DNA from: Rehmannia glutinosa
Lineage: Eukaryota; Streptophyta; Magnoliopsida; Lamiales; Orobanchaceae
NCBI GenBank assembly: GCA_016081115.2
Contig: JABTTQ020003024.1
Coordinates: 1 to 64,000 of the forward strand
Direction of reading: 5' to 3'
Length of the DNA stretch: 64,000 nucleotides
The position numbers and the translations under genes are program-made. The notes under the pieces are model-generated. The model saw only the letters and a program-made list of their open reading frames with translations, searched no databases and was not told where the DNA came from. Below, piece by piece: positions 1-13,214 of this stretch (position 1 is the stretch's first letter; the number at the start of each line of letters is the position of its first letter).

Positions 1-3000
1 GTTACGTATTGCTGAATGGATTTTAATGTGATTCAGTTGGAAAATATCACTAAGTGTCGCTGAATATCGGGACAAAAACAAACTTTTAAAACAAAAATAA
101 GTATAGGTCCCTTAACGCTTTGAAATCTCATTTTTGTCCCATTTTAACATAATTGCCTTTTAAGGCTTTTAGGGTCCAATTGTTATGAAATTTGAACCTT
201 GGGTCCAAAATATCATTAAGTTATAGTTAAATTAGTATTTCTAGGTACATGGACTCGTATGTTCCGAAATTTCATTTTGGTTGTCATGCGCCCAATTTAT
301 ATAGCCAATAAAAGAATCACATTCAATAAGGTACAACCCAAATATTCAAACTTGCTCAAGAACTATTATCTATGACAACACCTAAAAAATAATAATAAAT
401 ACAACGGAAGTCTATAACTCATAATATATAATTATAATAGAGTTGTAACTCACCTAACTATTACAAGATAAAAATAGTTATATTGATCAAAGCGTGGACC
501 ACGCCTCTAAATCACAAACTCCTACGTAGAGTCACTCGATCCGAAAGCTCAGATCGATCTCATCGATCTCAAAATATCTTGGCCTCCGAAAAAGTTTTTA
601 TGAAAAATCGGGGTGAGCTAAACGAGCTCAATGGATTGGGGTGGAGGAATGCAATATTTGTTTAATAAAAGATGAAGTGTTTATTTGTGAAAGTACTTAG
701 TGTATCTAAAATATTTATGTGTGCATGATAACGATGCACATAAGAATTATTTGCCGTAATGATCAAGAACATATCGCAATTCAATACTCGATATTATAAA
801 TTTCACATGCTACTGATGCAACGCACATGGTGCAACAGTTTAGTCCAATACGGTAAATATTTTACTTTTCAAAATGTACCTAATAGATATCCCGATTTTT
901 TAAAACAAATAGTGGATATCTTATTTTAAAACAAAGTTTTTAATATAAGCAGCTTAGTCAATTAGTTCACAAACCAAATAAAAACGAGGGGATCGAAGGT
1001 TGATTCGGACACTAACTCCCGTCCGCTTCCTCCTTGTTACTTCCAATAACATTTTTTCAAGCCCTCATTACCTTATCGTCATATTCATGAATATACCGCT
1101 CTAATACCTAGTTCGCCGCTGCCTCCTCCTGACCAAATGAGATTATAGTATACGTAGTCAAACAAGTGACCACATGCAACTCCGTCGATCAATCACCTAA
1201 CCTACCCACGCCGTAATAGACTCAAACAATAATATTTTGTCAAAGTGACATTTATTTGCCCAAAGGCCGAGCCAGTCAAAGCATAAGAGTTAAAAATGCA
1301 AGCGAATACGATCATGAATGATATACTTTATGTTTTCTCTAATAAAGACAATTATCCCGAAGAAACGCAAAATATAATCATAGAACAACCTTATATCGTG
1401 AACTTTATGAAATGATGTATATCATGAAAATGATGCAAATTGCTTATTGTCATGAAGTTTATGAAATAATGATGTCATGCTTTATGAAATTACACGCAAA
1501 ACCTAATTTTTTTAGAAAGATGATGATTTGCCCACCTTTGACTCAAATGTCACCTTACTGATGTGTATAATATATACACGTCCTAGCTTGCTCACCTCGC
1601 CTCCTGTAACTTTATAAAATTTGTTTCATTGTTAGGTGTCGACCTTTATTTCAATGAAATTCCGGGTAATTATTGGGTATTCATTTTAACAATATGGTCG
1701 TTGACTCATAAGAAAGCCTACTTCAGTGTAATTGCAAAATCGCATATTAGTCAATGTCTATTGTAATCTATTAAACTTATAAGAATTATGCTAGGGAAAT
1801 TACTATCTACAGATATTATTCAAATTTGATGTTAATGCGTGTACAATATGTTCAATTAAATAATAATTATTTTAGCATCATTCAGTTGTACAATATGGCG
1901 TATCAACAAAAAAATGCTTATTATGATCTTTCTAAATTCAATACTACTCAATACGAAGATATTACTGTTTTCTAGGAATTTATAATTTCACTAAATTGCA
2001 GTTATACTATTATCATCAATACTATTTAGTACTACTTATTTATTTTCTTTATCATCAATACTATTTATTTTAGTAATACTATTTTCTTTTTATACTTCCA
2101 GAACTAAATATATAACTATGAAAATCCTATTCATACTCTCTACAAGTTAAAACGTATAGATAGATATAAGCATCTCCACTCATTTATCATCAAGAAATGG
2201 TGTTGGTTATGCTCTCAATTTCCAATTCAATATACAGGTTTTCTAATTGAAAAAAATAAAACAAAACCCAAATCAGCCTATACAATAAACTTTCGTAATT
2301 AAATAGAAGAGATGGATATTAGAAACTTACCCATTTGTTCCCTTTGTTCCACTAATCACCTCTTTCACAATTAAATTTTGGTGCTCAGCCATATATCCTC
2401 TCGCAGTCTGCTATCTTTTCATGTGGGTGTGTTCCAAAAGAGAGGTAGGACATAATTTTGTCAAGTCCCTTATCAAATTCTAGGCGGTGCTGTCCGTATT
2501 TGTTGTCTTGAGGCGGTGGGTATGTGGATATATGTTAGTGTGAAATATAATCTTTATATATATAATCTTAATGGATAATACTCATTCTGCAGTATAAAGA
2601 ATTGTAGATTTAACCCAGTTTGAATGGGTCGTGGGTCGGGGCAGCAAAATAGGCCAGATAATGGTTTTATTTGAGCTAGGTCACTAATAAGTTACTCATT
2701 GTCATGGGTCGGGTTATTCTAATGTTGAAAATTTAAGCACTCCTGACTAAAAATAAAGATATAATTGCAGAACTAATTAACTTAATATCCAAAAGTTAAA
2801 TAAACTATTAGTTAAAGTGCCTACTAATCATAATTAAGTAAACTTTCACTCAGATAATACTATAATAATATAATAATAAATTGAATTTTAGTGCAGCAAG
2901 AGAAATAATAGTTACACCAAATTTTCAAAGGTTAAAAATTAATGTTTGTATATCCGATTATTCTTCAAAGCAACAATTAGAAAGATATCCGGAATGTGGG

Positions 3001-3774
3001 ATCTTACATTGGTCCTCAAGTTTAATTTTATAATTTGGTCCCTCAATTTTTATAAAATTACTTTCCAAGCTCTAAACACTTGGATTTTTGGAATACACTT
3101 AAAATATGTTATTTCAAAATTTTAAGAGTTAAAATTTCAAATTTTATACAGTTTCGAAAAATTGCAATGTAGCCCTTAAACTTCTAAAATTTTACAATCT
3201 AGTCTTTGGGCTTTTAAATGTTGATTTTATTTATCTTAAAACTCTTAAAACTTTATTAAAAATGTCCAAACATCATTTTTTTGAACTCGAGTACACCCCA
3301 AAATTCGAAAAATTACGAGGGGTCACTTAAGTTTTATTTTCTTGCAATTAAGTCTCACCAACTTTCCATTTTTGCATTTAAGTTCAAAAACTCGACATTT
3401 AATCAATTATTCTCGACTTGTCCAGTTATAAGTCATACAAAACATGAATTTCAAGGATCATACACATGCATGTCCATTTCATACAAGAATTCATCAAATA
3501 GAACAATAAATTGTATACGCATGCACCTAAATTTCAATAAATAAAGAATTTTGAAAGAACACTTGGAGAATTTTCACAACTAGATACAAGAATTTAACAT
3601 GCAATACATAATATATATATCTCAAGTGCTCATTAACAAAATACTACATGCATTTAACAAAAATATCTAGAAGTTGGAAAGATTTTTCCACCCACCTTAA
3701 ATTGATAGTTGTGAAATAAAAGGATAAATTTCACAACTTGATATGAAGTCACCAGTCAGCCCCAAGTCAAGAAA
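1..3774. other. AT-rich intergenic DNA, no gene recognised
   Basis: No coding region with a recognisable product is visible on either strand. The short open frames at 483-665 and 3281-3544 have no family signature and biased composition. Stretches near 1400-1500 (repeated ATGAA/TCATG words) and 3000-3260 (runs resembling 'ggtccctcaa...') look like decayed repeats, possibly old LTR or MITE sequence, but I cannot delimit them. Confidence 0.5.
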
Positions 3775-4817
3775 TGTGATAACCCCTATGTTTAATTAAT
3801 ATTTAAATTAGAGGTTAGTGTAGAGGTTATGTTAGGGGTTAGTTTAGGGGTGAGTTTACGGGGTTTTTTAGAGTCCATTAGGGTTAATATTAATTACTAT
3901 AAAGATGTATAACTTCATACTCAAATTTGACACCAAATTACAAATAATTATAAGGTTGTGATATTTTTTCTACTTATTAATAAAGTTTCCTATGTATGTA
4001 TATATATATAATTCTCATTTCACAAGCTTATTTCAATATTTTATTTTTATAAATTATTTCATTAATTAGTTTGATTTATTAAAATCACATATTAATTATA
4101 TAATTTTATTTTAATGTGGAAAACGAAGGGTCGATGACTAGGACTTTTATTGTTCATTTTCTACATCGAATATCCGCAATTATTAAGGTAGGAAATTTTA
4201 TATTATTTGTCTCTATTTAATGTTCCATGATTATACTTCATTGATTACAATATATGTCAAGAGGAATTAAATTCATATGCTTTATTAAAAGGGTCCGAGA
4301 TCAAACGTATCTTGGGTGAACCCCGTGAATGCTATATGCAGAATCGGCCACGAGAGAAAAAAGAGAAATGAATGAATTTATTGTTGTAATTATGTGAATG
4401 ATTTTCATGTTATATTAAATATCGACAGATATATCCCCATCGAAAATGGATTTAAGCTCACCCCTATCATTATCATGACTTTCGAGGTTGAGGAATCCTA
4501 TCAAGATACGATGTTGCGGATGGTGGAATAAATCATGCTATATTTATATTTTAAATAATTATGATCGGACTAAATTTTAGATTTATGTCTTTAATTTTTC
4601 CAGTTTATGCTTGGAACAATTGTTGGATATTTAATTTGAAAGATGTATTATTATTATTATTATTATTACTATTATTATTATTATTATATTTTTCCTTTAA
4701 GAATTAAAAAATTCTCAATCAATTTTTTTATAATTACTGGGATCACTTTAATTTATAAATTTGTGTTTTCTTAATAATATTTAGAGTGCTTTAATTTAAT
4801 AAAATTGAGTCATTACA
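3775..4817 (+). repeat. 5' LTR of gypsy element
   Basis: A 1043-bp repeat starting TGTGATAACCCC and ending ATTACA, followed two bases later by the TGGTATTT primer-binding-like site. It contains an imperfect TTA/ATT microsatellite (about 4648-4686). Its partner is 7874-8900. Confidence 0.8.
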
Positions 4818-6769
4818 AGTGGTATTTAACAGTCAGTTCGTAGACTTGAAAAACAAAGGTTTCTTTTCAAATTTTAAAAGAAAATAGTCTAGTAACATCC
4901 ACCTTCATCATATCTCGATTTCTCAAGGTATGCAATTTATTATGTCATGTTATTCCATTTATTTATGAAGTCTCATTTTATTTTGTCATGTTTTAGAAGA
5001 CATTTATCGATTCTTGTCATCATTCTTTTTAAGATAAAAGCACTATCGTATTAAAGAAAATTCATGACAACTACATCTATTACAATATTTTATATTAAAG
5101 AAATTTTATGATAAAACCGTATGGACTTAATTACATGAACCTAGATGACCAATACATATTTGATTGGATTATTAGGAAGATGATTAGTGAGACCTATGTT
5201 AAAGAGAGTGCTATTGGGTTTATAGAAGTTACCAAAGAACTTTGAGTGCTTTGGTGCTACGCAGGCCGGGTGCTCATGCCAATATTTTGATGATACTTGG
5301 GAGAAGAAAAAACCAAGAAGCGAAACTCGAGAAAGATTCAAGTTTTAGAAGACTTAGTGTATTGTAAACTTTATGGATTGATTAATAGATCCATTATCAT
5401 TGATAGAGATGAGGAGTGAGACATATTATCTATAGTTAGAGATGATTGGCTAATCATCATTAGCTTTTTACGTTAGTTTTCTAATCATTATTGTTAGTTA
5501 ACTTTTGGTAGGTGACTTTTATTTTTAAGCATGAATCATGGTTGTCGAGAAATATTATATATTAATAAGATTTTGATCTTCTTTAGATTGCGATCTTGAT
5601 TTCGATTATGAGAAATGTCCAGTAACTTTAAGTTGATAGATGCAAAAAGATAATCCCGATTTTAGTCCCTCTTTGTATTAAATTTTTACTAATCCTACGA
5701 TACAAAGATCAAGTCTAGGTTTGTTTTGATGGAAGCCTAGAAAGGATTTTACTATAATCCAAGTTAAACAGACAAGTGATATAATTAGCCTCGTATAGAA
5801 TTTGTGATAAGCTATTGCTATTGATTTTCATGTTTAATTACTAGCTTTGTCGATTGCTTATAATGATTTATGTGTTGGTATAAATTAGATTGTTATCGAT
5901 GAGTTGGTCGACATTTACCTTTATGGGCTTATTCCCCCAATTAATGTGATAAAGTTTACCCGATTATAGTTGAACTCTTTGATTGTAGTATTTTTATTAA
6001 TTAATGTTTGAGTATAAGGTTTACTCTATAAGGTTTGAGTTATTGAATATATCCTTTTTCCTATGAGGTTTGAGATATTGAACACAAGATTCTACCATAT
6101 AAGATTTGAGTCATTGAATATAAGATTTTTCCTTGAAGGATTTGAGTTATTGAATATAGGGTTCTTCGTGTATTTGAGTGAATGATATTTTTTTCTTCCT
6201 AATTATGGTTTTGAGTATTTGGACATATTGAAATATAAGATTTTCTCAACAAGGTTTGGTTGTTGTAGTTGTGAGTTGACAACCAAGAATAAGGTTAGTT
6301 ATTTGATGAAAAGTTTTTGTACTAAGGTTTAAGGTATTGAATACGAGAAAAAAATGGATTTGAGATGGATTTTCCTAATGAGATTTGAATGTAGGTTCGT
6401 AAATTACGTTTTGAGCATGTAGGTTTTCTTATTTAAGAGTTTGGTTGTATTGAACATAAGGTTTATGCTAACTAAGCTTTAACTATAGGACCAAGGGTGA
6501 ATAATTTGTTTTCTCACGGAGAAAGAGCAGATGATAAAGCTTTCCAAAGTGGAAATTGAAGTCGTTAGGCCACTAGACTACATTTAAGGCAATTTTAGCA
6601 TTATTGGTAATTCGACCACTTTGAGACATAAGATTAAGGAAATTCAACCACGTGATAAAGTCTTGAGCAAGATGAATGAATGAGCACAAATTGAGGACGT
6701 TAAGGAATTTAAGGTAACATGTGACCAATGTTTTGACATAGAAAGCAATGGTGTATGTTAATAAGAATG

Positions 6770-7660
6770 AGATTCTTATGAAGGGAATTGTTAGGAGGCA
6801 TGTAAAACGCCGTACACAATTTCTATCCATATGGTACAAAAATACATCATGATTTGAGAGAGTATGAAGAAGGATATGGATCATAGTAGGATGTTAGATG
6901 AAGACAACACATTTTCTACCAGTGAGAATGACATTTATTATGGATCATTATATTAAAAGATACAACAAAGAGATTGTAAAACTACACAAAGTGCCAACAA
7001 TAAGAGATTTTGGAGGAATCTATAGAATACTTTAGGAACAAAACTGAAAGTTAGTACAACTAGTCATCCCAGACATCGATGGCGGTCGAGAGAGAACTAT
7101 TAAAATATTAGAGGACTTACCGAGAGCGTGTGTATTTTTCACATGGAAATAATTAGGAAATGATTCTTCCATTAGTTGTATTTGAGACTGTTAAGGTAGC
7201 TCTGTGCAACGCCTTGTATGAGAAAAAGTATAGATGATCTTTGTATTCAAACGAAGTTGATGAAAGAAAAATTTTGGGGCCTGTATTAATTTGGCAAACT
7301 GTTGAGAAGATAGTTATGATACAAGATCGAATCAAGATGGCTCAAGATAGACAAAAGTCGTATGTTGATAGACGAAGAAAACATATACAATTTGATGAAG
7401 GAGAAAAAGTATTTCTGAAAGTAGCTCCTATTAAATGTGTTATTCGATTTGGCGAAAAGGGAAAGTTGAAACCGAGATATATCGGACCATTTGAAATCCT
7501 TACACGAGTTGGAGATTTAGCTTATCAGCTAGCATTACCACCGAGTCTATCAAGTGTGCACAATATTTTTCACGTCTCTATGCTAAGAAAGTACATTCAC
7601 GATCCAAGTTACATCATGAATTATAAGGATCTAACAATCAACAATAACTTAACTTGCTAG
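6770..7660 (+). pseudogene. Decayed gypsy integrase (catalytic-core remnants plus C-terminal domain)
   Basis: The best-preserved part is the frame 7241-7660. It carries the C-terminal integrase signature of plant gypsy elements: a basic segment (YVDRRRKHIQFDEGEKVFLK), then KLKPRYIGPFEIL, LPPSLSSVHNIFHVSMLRKY and DPS. Upstream, in shifting frames, are short matches to the integrase zinc and catalytic regions: EACKTPYTI near 6795, YIKRYNKEIVKLHKVPTIRDFGG near 6950-7010 with the segment between VPT and RDFGG missing, and ERTIKILEDLPRAC near 7090-7130. The core is therefore frameshifted and internally deleted. No RT or gag was recognised upstream. The frame ends about 210 bases before the 3' LTR, as expected for gypsy gene order. 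Confidence 0.75.
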
Positions 7661-7873
7661 GAAGCATTGCAGGCTATTTTGGAACGCAAGATTTACCATT
7701 TGAGAAATAAAGATATTGCTTCTTATCAAAGACAATAAATGGAGAAGTCTTCGCGAAAGGAGCTACTTGGAAGCGTGAAGAGGAGATTCGTGTCAAGTAC
7801 CCAAGTTTTTTTTTCTTCCAATTCAAGGTAAGATATCGAATTTGAGGCGAAATTATATTTAAGGAGAGTAGAA

Positions 7874-8900
7874 TGTGATAACCCATATATTTAATTAACA
7901 TTTAAATTAGAGGTTAGTATAGAGGTTATGTTAGGGGTTAGTTTAGGGGGTGAGTTTAGGGTTTTTTTTAGAGTCCATTAGGGGTTAATATTAATTACTA
8001 TAAAGATGTATAACTTCATACTCAAATTTGACACCAAATTACAAATAATTATAAGGTTGTGATATTTTTTCTACTTATTAATAAAGTTTCCTATGTATGT
8101 ATATATATAATTCTCATTTCACAAGCTTCTTTCAATATTTTATTTTTATAAATTATTTCATTAATTAGTTTGATTTATTAAAATCACATATTAATTATAT
8201 AATTTTATTTAATATGGAAAAAGAAGGGGTCGAGGACTAGGACTTTTATTGTTCATTTTTCTACATCGAATATCTGTAATTATTAAGGTAGGGAATTTTA
8301 TATTATTTGTCTTTATTTAATGTTCCATGATTATACTTCATTGATTACAATATATGTCAAGAGGAAATAAATTCATATAAGCTAGGGGCCATGAAAAGGG
8401 TCCGAGATCAAACGTATCTTCGGGGTGAACCCGCAATGCTATATGCAGTAACTGGCCAGTCAGAGGAAAAAGAGGAAATGAATGAATTTATTGTTGTAAT
8501 TATGTGAATGCTTTTCATGTTATATTAAATATTCGATATATAGCGAGATGAAGCTCACTCCCTATCATTATCATGACTTTCGAGGTTGAGGAACTGAACA
8601 AGATATGATGTTGTGGATGGTGGAATAAATCATGCTATATTTATATTTTAAATAATTATGATCGGACTAAATTTTAGATTTATGTCTTTAATTTTTCCGG
8701 TTTATGCTTGGAACAATTGTTGGATATTTAATTTGAAAGATGTAATATTATTATTATTATTATTATTACTATTATTATTATTATTATATTTTTCCCTTAA
8801 GAATTAAAAAATTCTCAATCAATTTTTTTGATAATTATTGGGATCACTTTAATTTATAAATTTGTGTTTTCTTAATAATATTTAGAGTGTTTTAATTTAT
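7874..8900 (+). repeat. 3' LTR of gypsy element (end eroded)
   Basis: Direct repeat of 3775-4817, starting TGTGATAACCC directly after the purine tract. It shares the ATT microsatellite (8741-8790). The match stops at an A10 run at about 8900, where the upstream copy continues into its ATTACA end, so the terminus is missing or replaced. Confidence 0.78.
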
Positions 8901-10079
8901 AAAAAAAAAAGAGTTTAAAAAATGAGTGAAAAATTAAGGAGAAAAAGAAGAAGGTGATAAAATTGGAAATACTACACTTTACCTTGTGTAGTAGATGAAA
9001 TGGAACTAGTTGAAGCTTCAAAGTTGGATTTTTTGGCTCACCCTCAAAACCACTTAAGGTCAGCCCCTATTTCTCAAAAAATGAAAAAGGGGTGTTAAAA
9101 TTTGGAGAAAATAGGAAGAAGAAGAAGAGAAAAGGGCACTAGTGTCCAAATCTTACCTTGTAGTCCAAATTCTCCAAAAATTTCTCTTCAAGTCTTCTAA
9201 GGTGACTACAATGCATGCATGTCCTTATGTATGCTCCTATGTGTACCTCCAAAAGTCAAAATTAAACTTAAGTTAAGAAGAAAAGGTGATAAGTTATAAG
9301 ATATCAAGTTGAATTGAAGAACAAAATTTCTTACCTTTGTGAGAGAGGGGTTCGAATTCTATGAAGAAGTAGGAAGAATGTTTATGTTTTTGTTAAGTGT
9401 TTGAAGAAAGAGAAAGTGTTTGATGATATGAAGAAGATGTTCTTGAAGATGTGAAGGATGTGTTCTTGAAGATTTGAAGATGTGAAGAAATTGTTCTTGA
9501 AGGTTTGAAGATATGAAGGAATTGTTTTTGAAGATTTGAAGATGTGAAGAAATTGTAGAGAGAAGGAGGAGAATGTTTAGAGAGAAGGAAGAGAATTTGC
9601 TTGAAGATTAAAATGTATTGGTGAAATTTTTAACAAATTTTTTATGTAAAAATGGCCTTGTGGCCGTCCACATTAGAGAGAGAGGGAGGGAATTTTTGTT
9701 CAATTTTCATGTATCTTGTAATTTGTCTCATGGAGACAAAAAGAAAGTCAAAGGTATGGGCAAATGATGGGTAAGGAAGGAATGTTGGGTGAGTGGGAAT
9801 AAGTTGGGAAAAATAATATTAAAGAATTAATGTATAAGATATTGTGTATAATGTTTGAATTAATGGTGTAATTATACACAAGATGACTAATATAAGGTGT
9901 ATATGTACAAGAGTTGGAAGATATTTCTACACCAAATTGATCATCATTGCCGTCCACTTAAGGGAAATTGTGGTATTTCCATATTTTTTTTTCTCCCAAA
10001 TTTGATGATAATGGATAAATAATATCAATCTCCAAAATAATTAGTGATTTCCTTGATCACTTATAAGTCTCATGATCAC
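8901..10079. other. Intergenic DNA with purine-rich repeats
   Basis: GAA-rich sequence without a recognisable gene. It includes the 31-bp tandem array listed separately. The open frame on the minus strand at 9748-9957 has no recognisable domain. Confidence 0.5.
9439..9557. repeat. 31-bp minisatellite, about 3.7 units
   Basis: GTTCTTGAAG (or GTTTTTGAAG) recurs at 9439, 9462, 9493 and 9524. The last three starts are exactly 31 bases apart and the first interval is shortened to 23. Each unit continues as ATTTGAAGATGTGAAGAAATT with a few substitutions. Confidence 0.8.
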
Positions 10080-10500
10080 TTAAAGTCTTTGAAGAAGCAT
10101 GCCCCAGTCTTGATGCCATAAAGACATAGAATCTGCAGAAGAAACAATGCTACATGCTATATAATTGACTTTGCAATGATATAGACCACCATGTTCCTTA
10201 GCAAAACCAATCATCTTCTTATTTCTCAAATCCTCCAAAAAACAATGTGAGGCACAAAAATGCAAAGCATATTTGAAATCTTTAACAAGCTGAGAAATAA
10301 AAATTAAATTAAAAGTGAATGAAGGAACATATAGAGTGTTAAGTAAAGTCAAAGTGTCTGTAAGTTTGACTTCCCAAATGAAAGTAGCATTACTAGACTG
10401 TGCATTTGGCAAATGAATAGGGATTGAAACAGGTAAGGGAATGCTTGAAAATAAAGAGAGATCACTGACAATGTGATCTGTTGCACCTGTGTCCAAAATC
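10080..10500 (-). pseudogene. Copia protease and pre-integrase fragment
   Basis: The minus-strand frame starts MDTGATDHIVSDLS, which is the copia aspartic protease active-site region (D-T-G-A-T-D-H). It continues through LYVPSFTFNLIFISQL, the conserved protease tail, and reaches a pre-integrase stretch with GGLYHCK and LWHQDWGM. In intact copies that last stretch reads LWH.RLGH, so this one is damaged. A stop codon immediately precedes the frame. Sequence similarity ends at about 10080. Confidence 0.75.
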
Positions 10501-10759
10501 TATTTGGAAGACTTGTCTGTGTTTGCAGTGGAGACAGAAAAAATACTTGAGATGGAAGTTGCAGCAGTATGAACAATACCCTCATTAAAATTAGGAAAAT
10601 GTTAAGAATTGCTGAAATAGCTTAGGGGAAAATAAAGGATTTTCAGCTTCTCGAGTCTTGAGGAGAATGTATCACTATATTAGCAACATGATCTTTAATA
10701 ATGCTTGAACCTTTGGGCCGTTTCAACCTGGAGGATAGCCAATTAATCGAAAACACTTG

Positions 10760-11560
10760 TCAACAAAGATGTCCATTGAAACCACAATGTGAGCATTTAG
10801 GCCTCTTCTTGTCCTTTTGAGATGGAAATCTTGGTATATTTGATTTCTTAGCTAGCATTGCGATAGACTCAACTACGATTGGCAAAACAGAGGAAGGCCG
10901 GAGCCCTTTTGAGACTCTTCTTGCAACAAAGAGAATAAACTTTTGCAAGAGAATGAAGGGTGAAGAAAGTGATTGGCTCTTTATTTGAGCATATGATTCA
11001 TGTAAGCCTATCAAAAACTTAATAATGAGTCTAATTGCCGAGTAAGCGTCATGACAAACAGCTGACTATGTTACATGAACAATGGCCACAAGAACATTTA
11101 GTGATAGGCCTAAAATCGACATATTCATCTCACAAACGCTTAAATTGATTGTAATAGGTAGTAATCGAATTAGAACCTTGAGAAATGGAACTTAATGACT
11201 TTTCCAAATGAAAGACTCTTGGTCCATCCTTACATAATGAATCTTGAGCTCATTCCATACTTCTTGTGCAGAATTAAAATAAACGAGACTCTGCCTGATT
11301 TCTTTTGATATTGAATTCAAGATCCAAGAAAGAATAAGATTATTAGCTCTTGTCCAACATGTAAACAATAGAGAATCAGATGGATCAGGTACAGAGATTG
11401 AACCATCGACGAACCATGCTTATTTTTCACATTCAGAGCCATAAGAACAACCCTTCTCCAAGAATTATAAATCTCTCCATTAAAGGATTCATAAGCGATC
11501 ACATGCACCGGATTGTCATTTGGGGTGCAAAAAGAAAGGTGAATTATGATCATCGACCGG
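10760..11560 (-). pseudogene. Copia gag fragment
   Basis: The N-terminal end of gag (minus-strand frame 11317-11553) shows the motif layout of plant copia gag proteins: LSFCTPNDNP..., then YESFNGEIYNSWRRVVLMAL and a shifted continuation. Near 10770-10800 a broken zinc knuckle is visible (CSHCGFNGHLC). Several frameshifts and stops separate these pieces, so no intact protein is made. Confidence 0.65.
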
Positions 11561-11725
11561 AGAATTGATTGGTTGAGTAGCTATTCAAGATAAATTGATC
11601 AAGATCTCCCAGAAAAATGGTTGAACTCTTGATGAATATGACATCAGACGCTTGTTAATCTCAATTAACAAGATAGCAGAAAAAAATATTCAGCGGAAGG
11701 TGAAAAATTGCTTAAACTGATACCA

Positions 11726-11908
11726 TGTTAATGTAGATGAAATGTATATCGAAGAGTAAGATGATTGTAAAATCTGTAAAATGTATAATAGCAAAGTTGA
11801 TTTAAATGAAGGAGGAAAGTCCCTTTATATAGAAGAAAATACACAAGATATTTAAGTCCTAACTAACTAACTGACTTTAGAATTTATATTTGCTTTTATA
11901 TCATGACA
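11726..11908 (-). repeat. Putative 5' LTR of the minus-strand copia remnant
   Basis: A 183-bp block bounded TG...CA (TGTTAATG to ATCATGACA on the + strand) sits directly beside the tRNA-Met primer site. The boundary on the 11726 side is supported by the primer site. The 11908 end is a guess from the terminal dinucleotide, because the partner LTR is missing. Confidence 0.5.
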
Positions 11909-12542
11909 ATGTTCAAGACTAAATGCAGCGGAATACTATAATATTTAATATACGATTTATGTTTTCAATACAGAAAACTAAAAAATATAAAAAAAAATAG
12001 TAATAGATTTACTTTTTTATATTTTTAGATTATTTCAAAAAATAGAACTCGCTTTTGCGGGAACTTTCCAGAAATACCGCTATTCTGCTTTTATATATAT
12101 ATATACATATATATTGATATCATCACAAAATGTAACTAAAGGTTTCCCTTATGTATGGCAGTTAGTACTCCTAATTTATTGCTTTTGGTATGTATAAATT
12201 TATGATGGTCATCTTTCTTAATAAATGAACCCATTAAAAATAAATAAATAAATGAATCCAGGCCAAAAGCCGCCACCTATGCATAGGTGGATTCAACACC
12301 TCCCCACTCACCCCAAAAAAATCTAACTAAAAACTTCAAAAGTTCTAATAATAAGAAAAATTCAATAAATGCTATTGTTGTAAACGAATAACGTAAATAT
12401 AATATTAACTATTTTTTTTTTTGGAATTTTTGTGCTTGTTGGGAGCACTTTTTAAAAAGTTCATATTCATAATAATAGATGTTTGGTGTTTAATTTAAAA
12501 TGAACTTTTGGATAAGTCATTCCTCCAAAAGTCTATTTTAGA

Positions 12543-12980
12543 TAGGGGCATCAATTTTTAATACGGCAAGATAACCCGACACGAACCTAACACGAATTTA
12601 GCATGTACATGTACAACCCTTAGCAGATTTAGGTCAAAATCGGGTCAAACACGGTTAATACGGGAAATAAATAAGTCAGGTCAGGTCGACCCACATGTCG
12701 ACACAATTGACCTATTTAACCCATTTAATTTTATAGTGACATTATTTTCATATTTTGTGATGTTTTAGTTGGTTATAGATGATGTTCAACTTATTGAATG
12801 CATTTTCTAATAATTTAACATATTTTTTATTTGTAATTTTAGTGTCATAAACAGGTCATGTTCATGTCGTGTATCTTGACACAAATAATTAAACGTGTCA
12901 TGCTCGTGTTTCGTGCCAAGCGTGCAATACCCGTGTTAACACGACTGCAAACACGAAACACGATCGATTGACACCCCCTA
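12543..12980. mobile_element. Non-autonomous hAT element, 438 bp
   Basis: The terminal inverted repeats read TAGGGGCATCAATTTTT on the left and TAGGGGGTGTCAATCGAT on the right (reverse complement). They are flanked by an 8-bp target duplication with one mismatch, ATTTTAGA (12535-12542) and ATTCTAGA (12981-12988). The 8-bp duplication is diagnostic of hAT transposons. The interior has repeated ACACG words and no coding capacity. Confidence 0.8.
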
Positions 12981-13214
12981 ATTCTAGAGAAGTTAAACGG
13001 CGAGCCTTTTAATAAGTCACTTATTCAAAAGTCCATTTAAGAAATGGACTTTTGTTGAATAAGTGCTTCCAAATAACCACTTTATCATTAGACTGCTTAA
13101 ACACCAAGTGAATCTCGATTAATGGTGTATCAATGATACAAGAATTATATAGATGCATGAGTCTATATATAAGTATAATATGAGTTTTAATTAATTAAAA
13201 ATCGAAGGAACCTA

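Larger units (their letters stand above)
3775..8900 (+). mobile_element. Ty3/gypsy LTR retrotransposon, internally deleted derivative
   Basis: Two long direct repeats, both beginning TGTGATAACCC, bound this unit: 3775-4817 and 7874 to about 8900. A purine-rich tract (AAGGAGAGTAGA, 7861-7872) lies just before the downstream copy, and a tRNA-Met-like primer site (TGGTATTT...) lies just after the upstream one, so the element reads on the + strand. The interior is only about 3 kb. A full gypsy element would encode gag, protease, RT, RNase H and integrase, but only integrase remnants are recognisable (about 6770-7660). The LTRs differ by many substitutions and indels, for example at 4290-4470 against 8380-8550, so the insertion is old. 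The downstream LTR loses similarity at an A-run near 8900, and I found no target-site duplication. Confidence 0.8.
10080..11908 (-). mobile_element. 5' part of a minus-strand Ty1/copia retrotransposon
   Basis: Reading the minus strand from 11908 downward gives a putative LTR (11726-11908), a primer site complementary to tRNA-Met (TGGTATCAG, complement of 11717-11725), gag, a zinc-knuckle remnant, protease and the start of the pre-integrase region. Similarity then stops near 10080. Integrase, RT, RNase H and the second LTR are absent, so the copy is truncated. Stops and frameshifts break every domain. Confidence 0.72.
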
